Assembly (NCBI GenBank): GCA_023417065.1
Contig: JAEZGH010000025.1
Location: 1-64,000, forward strand
Reading direction: 5' to 3'
Length of the DNA stretch: 64,000 nucleotides
Source of the DNA: Bacteroidota bacterium
Lineage (GTDB): Bacteria; Bacteroidota; Bacteroidia; Cytophagales; Cyclobacteriaceae
Below, one piece after another: positions 35,532-42,288 of the stretch (the first letter of the stretch is position 1; every line of letters starts with the position of its first letter). The translations under genes and the position numbers were made by a program. The notes beneath the pieces are model-generated. The model had not been told where the DNA came from. It made no database searches and saw only the letters and a list, made by a program, of their open reading frames with translations.

Positions 35532-36872
35532 CTACTCTTGCCTGTTTGGTACCGCAATACTTAACACCGTACCAGTACCCGGCGTACTTGCAACACGCAA
35601 ATAGCCGCGGTGCAATTGCACTATTTGTTTGGACAATGCCAACCCAATACCAGATCCACCTGTTTTTGTGGTGAAGAAGGGAATGAATATTTTATCGATT
35701 ACGTCATTAGGAATACCCACCCCGTTATCTGCAACACCGATCTCGGTGATGGAACCATTCCGCGTGACAGAAACCGAAATCCGGGGATTTTCTGTATTGC
35801 ACACGGCGTCAGCCGCATTCTGAACAACATTTATCAATGCAGGTTCAAGCAAGTCGGGATCGATACTCACGATTTGTGATGTCCCGGACACGACAAGCGA
35901 TATTCCACGTTTATCGAAATCAGGTTTCAAAAGAGCAGCAACGCGATTCACCACAACCATAATATCTATGGATTGGAATTTTGGCTGAGGCAGGCGCGTA
36001 AGTTTGCGATAGGCTTCCGTAAACCCGTGCAGGCCGGCACTTCGCACCTTAATCGCATGCAACCCAGCTTCCAGAGGTTGGTACAATGCATCATCCAGTT
36101 GTGCATTACTGTTCTTTACGAGTGAATGAAGCGTATCGCTCAACGAGCTGATAGGTGCGATGGAGTTCATTATTTCGTGCGTAAGTACGCGAATTAATTT
36201 CTGCCATGATTCAACTTCACGCGCATCGAGTTCATTCCGGATATCCTGCAGCGAGATTAGCTTATAGTGCGTGGTATCAAGACGAAACTCAGAGGCATGA
36301 ATTGACAAGTTGAGCGCGTACCTATCTATAGACACACTCAAGAGTCTTGTTTCACCACTTCTAATTTCCCGAAGTACAGCAAGCAGACGCGGATCAACTG
36401 TTTCCAGCACCTTCAGATTGCCAAGCACCTTTCGTCTCAGCATTTCTTTTGCAGCGTCATTTACCAAATGAATATTCTCGTCCTCTGTAAAGCTGATGAT
36501 GCCAACACGAACGTGCTCGACCAGCATTTCAAGGTACCTATGTTGAATTTCCTTTTGAGAGCTGATTTCACGAAACAATCCTGTAATATGATTAAGCGAC
36601 TGATGCATTTCATCGAAACTTCTGCCTCTGCCTTTTTCGGAGAACACTGACGTGAAATCGCGCTGACTAATGGACAGGAGAAAGGTCTTCACTTCGTCGT
36701 TTATCCGGTCCACATAGCGAACAAACTCAACAATCAAAACAATGACTGCAAATCCGATATATGCACTGCGCAGATACAATCCTCGCAACACGCACCAGAC
36801 CAACAACGTCAGGGCTGCTGTCAGGAGAAGCACCCGTACAACGACCTGCAACCGAAAATTCCTAAATACCAT
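35532..36872 (-). CDS. NtrB-like sensor histidine kinase
   Basis: 446 aa from the ATG at 36872 (an upstream TTG at 36881 is less likely). Two TM helices near the N-terminus (about 12-50) with almost no periplasmic loop, a PAS-like region (about 105-215), then the HisKA His232 in VLTHEIMNSIAPISS, and an HATPase with N box NVVQNAADAV, G1 VADNGVGIP and G2 GSGIGLALSKQ. This is the architecture of kinases that pair with sigma54-dependent regulators. The start overlaps the regulator gene by 11 nt, so the two are translated together. Confidence 0.9.
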   Translation of the reverse strand: MVFRNFRLQVVVRVLLLTAALTLLVWCVLRGLYLRSAYIGFAVIVLIVEFVRYVDRINDEVKTFLLSISQRDFTSVFSEKGRGRSFDEMHQSLNHITGLFREISSQKEIQHRYLEMLVEHVRVGIISFTEDENIHLVNDAAKEMLRRKVLGNLKVLETVDPRLLAVLREIRSGETRLLSVSIDRYALNLSIHASEFRLDTTHYKLISLQDIRNELDAREVESWQKLIRVLTHEIMNSIAPISSLSDTLHSLVKNSNAQLDDALYQPLEAGLHAIKVRSAGLHGFTEAYRKLTRLPQPKFQSIDIMVVVNRVAALLKPDFDKRGISLVVSGTSQIVSIDPDLLEPALINVVQNAADAVCNTENPRISVSVTRNGSITEIGVADNGVGIPNDVIDKIFIPFFTTKTGGSGIGLALSKQIVQLHRGYLRVASTPGTGTVLSIAVPNRQE

Positions 36873-38232
36873 ATTTTTCAATCCTTCTGTAGATAGCGCC
36901 CCTGGAAATACCGAGCTCGTCTGCCGCGTGGCTTATGTTCCCGTGGTGCTTGGCAATAGCCTTCCGCACCGCCCAGGCTTCAAGTTTCTCGAGGTTGAGC
37001 TGTTCGAAGGTGAAATCGGCGTCATCTGATTTACGCAGAACACTGAAATCGCTGGCATCAAGCATGTCTTTTTCGGCCATAATCACAGCGCGCTCAACAG
37101 CGTGTTGCAATTCGCGGATGTTCCCCGGCCACCTGTATTTTTTAAGCTCATCAAAAATATCGGGGTGGAACATCAGGCGTTTGTAATATTTGGAATTGAA
37201 CCTTTCAAGGAAATACTCCGCGAGATCAGCAACGTCTTCCGTGCGATCCCTCAATGGTGGTACGTTGATCTCAACTGTATTGATGCGATAAAGCAGATCT
37301 TCGCGGAACGCACCCTGAGTAGCCATTTTCCGGAGGTCGGTATTGGTGGCGCAAATGATTCGGACATCTACCGGAATCGGCTCATTAGTACCCAGCCTCA
37401 CAATGCTTTTCTGCTGAATAGCAGTAAGAAGTTTTACCTGTAGGTGGAGGGGCACGTTGCCGATCTCATCAAGAAACAGGGTTCCGCCTGCAGCGGCTTC
37501 AAACCTTCCGACGCGATCTTCGCGGGCATCTGTAAAAGCGCCTTTTCGATGGCCGAATAATTCACTTTCGAACAACGTATCACTCAACGCGCCGAGGTCT
37601 ACAGACATAAACACTTCATCGTGTCGCAAAGACTGCCGGTGAATCTCACGCGCGATAACTTCTTTACCAGTACCGTTTTCACCGAGGATCAGCACAGCCG
37701 CATCTGTGGGGGCAACCTTCGCGATCGTCTTTTTGATTTCGCGAATCGATTCCGCTTCACCACGAAGCGGTTCGTATTGTTTATCGAAGGCGGCAAGGAT
37801 CCCTTTACACTGATAGCGGAGTTGCCGAACTTTTCGCTTTTCCTGATTAACCAATGCGGCGGTTCTTACGGTTGCCAGGAGCTTTTCATTCTGCCAGGGC
37901 TTAACGATGAAATCCAGCGCACCTTCTTTGAGTGCATCTATCGCGACCTGAATGTCTGCGTATGCAGTCATCAACACCACCTGCACGTCCGCGGCATCGT
38001 TCAGTACTTTGCGCAGCCAGAACAGCCCTTCGGATCCGGATGTCTCACCGGGTCGAAAGTTCATGTCCAGCAGCAGTACATCAATCGCCTCGCTCCGGAG
38101 CATCGCGGGAATACGTTCCGGGGTCCGACACGAAACAACTTTCTGGAAATGCGGGTCAAGCAAAAGCTTGATCGAAAGCGATACCAGTTCGTCATCGTCG
38201 ACGATCAGAACATTAGACGGCACTTTAGGCAT
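36862..38232 (-). CDS. NtrC-family sigma54-dependent response regulator
   Basis: 456 aa from the ATG at 38232. Receiver: Asp12-Asp14 and phospho-acceptor Asp56 (LLLDMNF), Lys111. AAA+ domain: Walker A GENGTGK (184-190), Walker B FLDEIG, and the sigma54-contact loop reads GAFTDA (231-236) rather than GAFTGA. C-terminal Fis-type helix-turn-helix (HHGNISHAADELGISRGAIYRRIEKYGI region). It would activate sigma54 promoters in response to the partner kinase. It diverges from the FtsX permease gene, a likely target. A TAGCTTTG (-7-like) lies at 38251-38258 without a proper -33. Confidence 0.92.
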   Translation of the reverse strand: MPKVPSNVLIVDDDELVSLSIKLLLDPHFQKVVSCRTPERIPAMLRSEAIDVLLLDMNFRPGETSGSEGLFWLRKVLNDAADVQVVLMTAYADIQVAIDALKEGALDFIVKPWQNEKLLATVRTAALVNQEKRKVRQLRYQCKGILAAFDKQYEPLRGEAESIREIKKTIAKVAPTDAAVLILGENGTGKEVIAREIHRQSLRHDEVFMSVDLGALSDTLFESELFGHRKGAFTDAREDRVGRFEAAAGGTLFLDEIGNVPLHLQVKLLTAIQQKSIVRLGTNEPIPVDVRIICATNTDLRKMATQGAFREDLLYRINTVEINVPPLRDRTEDVADLAEYFLERFNSKYYKRLMFHPDIFDELKKYRWPGNIRELQHAVERAVIMAEKDMLDASDFSVLRKSDDADFTFEQLNLEKLEAWAVRKAIAKHHGNISHAADELGISRGAIYRRIEKYGI

Positions 38233-38285
38233 TGTCGTAAAAGGTGTAATCAAAGCTAAAAATACTACACTCAATTTCAGTGTGG

Positions 38286-38327
38286 AGTGCCCATTTATGG
38301 ACAGTAGAAATTCTGAAGATGGGCACT
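38286..38327. promoter_or_regulatory. Inverted-repeat site between the NtrC-type gene and the FtsX permease
   Basis: A perfect 9-bp inverted repeat (AGTGCCCAT ... ATGGGCACT) with a 24-nt spacer; within it is a near-perfect 16-bp dyad TGCCCAT-TT-ATGGACA (38288-38303). Three copies of the same half-site in 42 bp, placed in the 193-bp divergent region, look like an enhancer for the adjacent sigma54 activator. I could not find a matching GG-N10-GC promoter. Confidence 0.5.
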
Positions 38328-38425
38328 ATCTGTCGGGTTTCTTCCGGATTAAGGCATTTTTCTATGCGGAAGCGCTATATTGAAGATGGCACGACATCTG
38401 AAATGACCGTCGGAAATTCAATGAT

Positions 38426-40777
38426 ATGGTCCGCCACCACCTCGCCTTGCTCCTGCGAAATGTGCTGAAGTTCAGAAACACATTCCTGATCAATCTGATC
38501 GGCTTGTCTACTGCCCTGATGGTCGTGCTCCTGATTTTTCTTTGGGTGGATGACGAACTTTGCAAAGACCAGTTTCACGCTAATAAAGATCGCCTTTACC
38601 AGGTGTTTGAGATACAAACTTATGAAGGATCCAGAAGTGTAACGAACTCGACGCCCTGGCTTCTGGCGAGAACGTTGAAGGAGGAGATGCCGGAAGTTGA
38701 CATGGCAACGACAGTTTCCCTTTCGAACTGGTTTGAGCCCTTTACGCTTTCGACAGACGACAAGGTTGTCAAAGCCAGTGGTCGTTACGCGGATGAAAAC
38801 TTTTTCTCCATATTTTCATTCCCACTCGTTAGCGGCCAGGCCGCAGACGTTTTGCGTAACAAGGCATCTATCGTTCTTTCACGTGATGTCGCAGAAGCTC
38901 TCTTTCCTTCAGGAGTTAACCCCCTGGGCAAGACGGTCCGTTTCCAGCAAGATACCGATTACATCATTACAGGTGTGTTTGAAAATGTTCCGGAATCGTC
39001 GGAGCGTTTTGACTTCGTGTTACCCTTTCAAAACCTCATCGATGAACGTCCGGAGGTTACCAATTGGCGGAACGCAGGACCATCTACCTATGTTGTACTA
39101 GCTGATGGAACAGACCTCAATGTCTTTAATAAAAAGATCAAGGACGTAGTCAGCCAGAAAAGTGACTTCACTCACCGTACGCTGTTTGCGACCCGATACG
39201 CTGACTTGTACCTGCATGGTCGTTTTGAAAACGGAGTTCAATCGGGAGGACAAATTGAATATGTCGTGCTTTTTGCTGCGGTAGCGGTATTTATCCTCCT
39301 CATTGCCTGCATCAACTTCATGAACTTGTCCACAGCGCGGGCGAGTCAGCGGGCTAAGGAAGTTGGTATAAAAAAGACCGTCGGTGCAGGGCGTTCCGTT
39401 CTGGTGGGGCAGTTCCTCGCCGAATCAGTAGCGACGTCTGCGATATCAGTCGCTGTTGCAATTCTTCTAGTCGACTTGTTTCTTCCAACGTTCAACCAGA
39501 TTACTGATAAAAGTCTCACGCTCGTTTTCAGCAGCAGGTTTATTCTGACACTTGTCGGTCTGGTCGTGTTCACAGGATTCCTTGCCGGAAGTTATCCTGC
39601 CCTGTATCTGTCGCGGTTCAAACCTGCTGCGATTTTAAAAGGCATGATGATGAACAGCGCAGGCGAACTTTGGGTAAGGAGAGGATTGGTGATTTTCCAG
39701 TTCACCCTATCAATCATTCTCGTCGGAGTTGTATTGGTTATTCAGAATCAGATACACTTTGTCCTGAACAAGAACCTGGGATATCAAAAGGAGAATCTGC
39801 TGTACTTTGAAATGGAAGGAGAAGTCGCCAAGCGCCGGGATACTTTCCTGGAGGAATTGCGCAAGATTCCAGGGGTGGTTCAGGCTTCCTCGATGTCGCA
39901 AAGCATGGTCGGTGGCGGAAATACAACAAATATTGACTGGGAGGGGAAACCTGATGGCATGATCACTTCTTTTGCCATTCGTTCCGTGGACTATGATGCC
40001 GTGGATTTGCTGCGGCTAACGCTGATCGAAGGCCGTACTTTCTCACGCAGCCACGCCGACAGTCTCAGTGTCGTTATGAACAAGACAGCGATAAAGGCCA
40101 TGGGCCTGGAGAACCCCATAGGCAAACAAATAAAAATCGGGCCGTATGATTGTCCAATCCGGGGTGTTGTTGAAGACTTTCATTTTGAATCTTTGCACTC
40201 CGATGTAGCGCCGCTGTTTTTCATTCTTGCGCCGCAGCATACCAGTAAGATCATCATCCGGCTCAAGGCGGCCGAAATATCGAACACTATTAAGGCGGTT
40301 GAAAAGCTGTATCGCGAGTTTAACCCCGGCTTTGCGTTCACTTACCGCTTCATGGATCAGGATTACGACAATCAATATCGTTCGGAAACAAGGATCGCTA
40401 TGCTGTCAAAGTATTTTGCCGGAATAGCCATCTTGATATCAAGTCTTGGCCTCTTTGGACTGGCTGCGTTCACGGCAGAACGGCGTCAAAAAGAAATTGG
40501 CATCCGGAAAGCGCTTGGAGCCAGCGCATCTAGCATTGTGGTGCTTATTTCCAGTGACTTCACCAAACTCGTCCTTGTTGCTGTGGCAATCGCATTTCCA
40601 ATCGGCTATCATATTTCATCCGCATGGGTCGACACGTTTGCCTACAGAATTGACGTAAGTTGGCTTTACTTCGTTCTCGCGGGGTTGATTGCCATCGTCG
40701 TTTCGTGGGCAACCATCGGTGCGCACGCTTTTCGTTCCGCAAAAATCAACCCGGCAAAGTGTCTGAAGGCTGATTGA
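38426..40777 (+). CDS. FtsX/MacB-type ABC transporter permease
   Basis: 783 aa. Same architecture as the permease at 11.6-14.1 kb: TM1 (about 20-42), MacB periplasmic domain, FtsX block with RASQRAKEVGIKKTVGAGR, a second periplasmic domain, and a final FtsX block with AERRQKEIGIRKALGASAS. Works with a separate ATPase not seen here. The gene is divergent from an NtrC-type regulator and separated from it by a dyad-rich region, so phosphorylation-dependent sigma54 control is likely. Divergent pairs of such regulators with envelope transporters are common in this phylum. Confidence 0.9.
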   Translation: MVRHHLALLLRNVLKFRNTFLINLIGLSTALMVVLLIFLWVDDELCKDQFHANKDRLYQVFEIQTYEGSRSVTNSTPWLLARTLKEEMPEVDMATTVSLSNWFEPFTLSTDDKVVKASGRYADENFFSIFSFPLVSGQAADVLRNKASIVLSRDVAEALFPSGVNPLGKTVRFQQDTDYIITGVFENVPESSERFDFVLPFQNLIDERPEVTNWRNAGPSTYVVLADGTDLNVFNKKIKDVVSQKSDFTHRTLFATRYADLYLHGRFENGVQSGGQIEYVVLFAAVAVFILLIACINFMNLSTARASQRAKEVGIKKTVGAGRSVLVGQFLAESVATSAISVAVAILLVDLFLPTFNQITDKSLTLVFSSRFILTLVGLVVFTGFLAGSYPALYLSRFKPAAILKGMMMNSAGELWVRRGLVIFQFTLSIILVGVVLVIQNQIHFVLNKNLGYQKENLLYFEMEGEVAKRRDTFLEELRKIPGVVQASSMSQSMVGGGNTTNIDWEGKPDGMITSFAIRSVDYDAVDLLRLTLIEGRTFSRSHADSLSVVMNKTAIKAMGLENPIGKQIKIGPYDCPIRGVVEDFHFESLHSDVAPLFFILAPQHTSKIIIRLKAAEISNTIKAVEKLYREFNPGFAFTYRFMDQDYDNQYRSETRIAMLSKYFAGIAILISSLGLFGLAAFTAERRQKEIGIRKALGASASSIVVLISSDFTKLVLVAVAIAFPIGYHISSAWVDTFAYRIDVSWLYFVLAGLIAIVVSWATIGAHAFRSAKINPAKCLKAD

Positions 40778-40785
40778 ACCTGAAT

Positions 40786-41214
40786 TTACTTTGTAAATGA
40801 GAACCGGAATGTATCAGGTCCGGGCTTCACGCTTTCGCGTTCGAAGACAAGGATCAATGAAGAGCCACTGACTGATTCAACGATATAGGTTTCTTCGGCG
40901 TCGGGAGTATCCAGAACAATTACGCTACCATTATTCGTAACGCTCCACGTGCCGCTTTCGCTTTCACCACTGGCAAAGGTGCGTTGATAGTTGCCGGATT
41001 CGCCAGAAGTAGGCTTTTTCAGATCGAGTCGATAAGAACTGATGTTCTCGTTAACGGCGTTGCCATCAGCAAGTAGTTGATTGAGTCGCCACACTCCGAC
41101 AAAAGGGCACCACGCCTGTGTGCATTCTGCGGGTGCAGAAGGGTTTCCTTCGTCATCTCCACCACAGGAAATGAACAATATTGAGATGGTGAACAATACG
41201 ACAGCAGCTCTCAT
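40786..41214 (-). CDS. Lipocalin-like lipoprotein
   Basis: 142 aa from the ATG at 41214. The lipobox FISC is followed by Gly/Asp and a lipocalin-like domain: VGVWRLNQLL near the N-terminus, a strand with SGTWSVTNNGSVIVL, and a final strand FRFSFTK. These small lipoproteins with a VGxWxL start are widespread in Bacteroidota and of unknown ligand. Convergent with the FtsX permease gene. Single gene. Confidence 0.75.
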   Translation of the reverse strand: MRAAVVLFTISILFISCGGDDEGNPSAPAECTQAWCPFVGVWRLNQLLADGNAVNENISSYRLDLKKPTSGESGNYQRTFASGESESGTWSVTNNGSVIVLDTPDAEETYIVESVSGSSLILVFERESVKPGPDTFRFSFTK

Positions 41215-41289
41215 AGCTATAAAATTAGATTCGTCAATGAACCCAAATCTCAGCAAAAGCTACTTACTCCGGTATCACATAATGAGGGT

Positions 41290-41318
41290 ATAAAAAGAGG
41301 CCCCGCACTTGCGAGGCC
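41290..41318 (-). terminator. Terminator of the DUF937-like gene
   Basis: An 8-bp GC-rich stem (GGCCCCGC / GCGAGGCC, one mismatch) with an ACTT loop and, on the minus strand, TCTTTTTA after it. Confidence 0.8.
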
Positions 41319-41340
41319 CATTATTTCGACGTTATTTGTG

Positions 41341-41853
41341 TCAGCCACCGAACATTTTACCCAGCGCTCCGCCGAGCCCGCCCTTGCCTGAGGAGCCCGT
41401 CAATCCACCGAGAAGCTCGCCGATATTTCCGCTGCCCCCGCCCAGGTTGCTCAGGATATCCTGAAGGTCAAAATCCTTATCATTCGGGTCCTTGGCTTTG
41501 TTTACGAACTGGCTCAGGACCTTCGGCAGAAGTCCGGAAGCAATTTGCGTTGCGGTCTGAGGCGACAGACCTAGTTTGGACGCAAGACCGCCAGCCACGC
41601 TGCTGATAAGTTGTGACACGACGGGGTTGCTTCCTGATGCAGCGCCACCACTAAACATAGAAACTAGTTGCTGAATGTTGCCGCTGCTGATTTGGTCTTT
41701 CAGTCCACCAATTATGCTTTGGCCGACTTCGCGGACCGCCTCATCGTTTTTTTCGTTGGGTATTGCAGGGTTGTTGATGATCTCATCACCGGCATTTTCC
41801 CTGACAAGCTTCATTAGCTGGTCTATCATGGCGTTATTGGGTTTAATTGTCAT
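41341..41853 (-). CDS. DUF937/YidB-like protein
   Basis: 170 aa from the ATG at 41853; the frame is open for 69 further codons with no protein-like content. Residues about 10-125 have the helical, Gly/Ser-spaced pattern GGLKDQISSGNIQQLVSMFSGG...LISSVAGGLASKLGLSPQTATQIASGLLPKVLSQF of DUF937/YidB-type proteins; the last 35 residues are a Gly/Leu-rich tail. No signal peptide. The function of this family is not established. Followed by its own terminator. Confidence 0.7.
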   Translation of the reverse strand: MTIKPNNAMIDQLMKLVRENAGDEIINNPAIPNEKNDEAVREVGQSIIGGLKDQISSGNIQQLVSMFSGGAASGSNPVVSQLISSVAGGLASKLGLSPQTATQIASGLLPKVLSQFVNKAKDPNDKDFDLQDILSNLGGGSGNIGELLGGLTGSSGKGGLGGALGKMFGG

Positions 41854-42288
41854 GTAATTTAAATGCTGGAACCTAATCACTAACCAGTCGGCGACGAAAA
41901 CTTCAACGATCAGCTTTAAAAGGTTGGTGGGATCGAGCAATTTATGATTTACGCCAGAATGCATAGACAAAGCGAACACAATTCGGTATGGAATGTGACA
42001 GATTATCTTACATATCTGCGTCCGCGTTTTTAGGTTAATACAGGGATGCATTGCATGCACCTGCTTTGAAAATCAGACCCGTGCACGTGAGCAACCCATT
42101 CGACAGAATCCAGCTACTTTAAATCACATTCGTTTTATTCAATTCGGATTGAATTCGTACATCCTGCTGGATAGATCAAGTCATAAGCATCTTCGTTTGT
42201 CTTCCTAACGGTGGATAAAAACCACTACTTTTGCAAAATAGGCTATCCGTTAGCGGATAAACAAACCGAGCCTGGTGTCGGTATTTCT
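41854..42288. other. 435-bp divergent intergenic region
   Basis: Between the DUF937-like gene and the T9SS-exported protein. No gene is supported. It holds promoter-like and hairpin elements near the plus-strand start (42226-42259). Confidence 0.55.
42226..42259 (+). promoter_or_regulatory. Promoter-like -7 element and leader hairpin of the T9SS protein gene
   Basis: TACTTTTG at 42226-42233 fits TAnnTTTG, but the nearest upstream TTTG is 26 nt away, more than the usual 19-21. A small hairpin (TATCCG-TTAG-CGGATA, 42244-42259) follows and would be in the 5' leader, about 30 nt before the ATG. Confidence 0.35.

Noticed and set aside
37621..38259. 212-codon plus-strand frame
   Set aside because: Antisense to the receiver part of the NtrC-type regulator, which has complete motifs.
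40784..40798. ATTTAC-TTT-GTAAAT hairpin between convergent genes
   Set aside because: Short, AT-only stem formed by the last codons of the lipocalin-like gene; no T tract.
41854..42060. 69-codon upstream extension of the DUF937-like gene
   Set aside because: Not homologous in character to the family; the ATG at 41853 fits the usual start.
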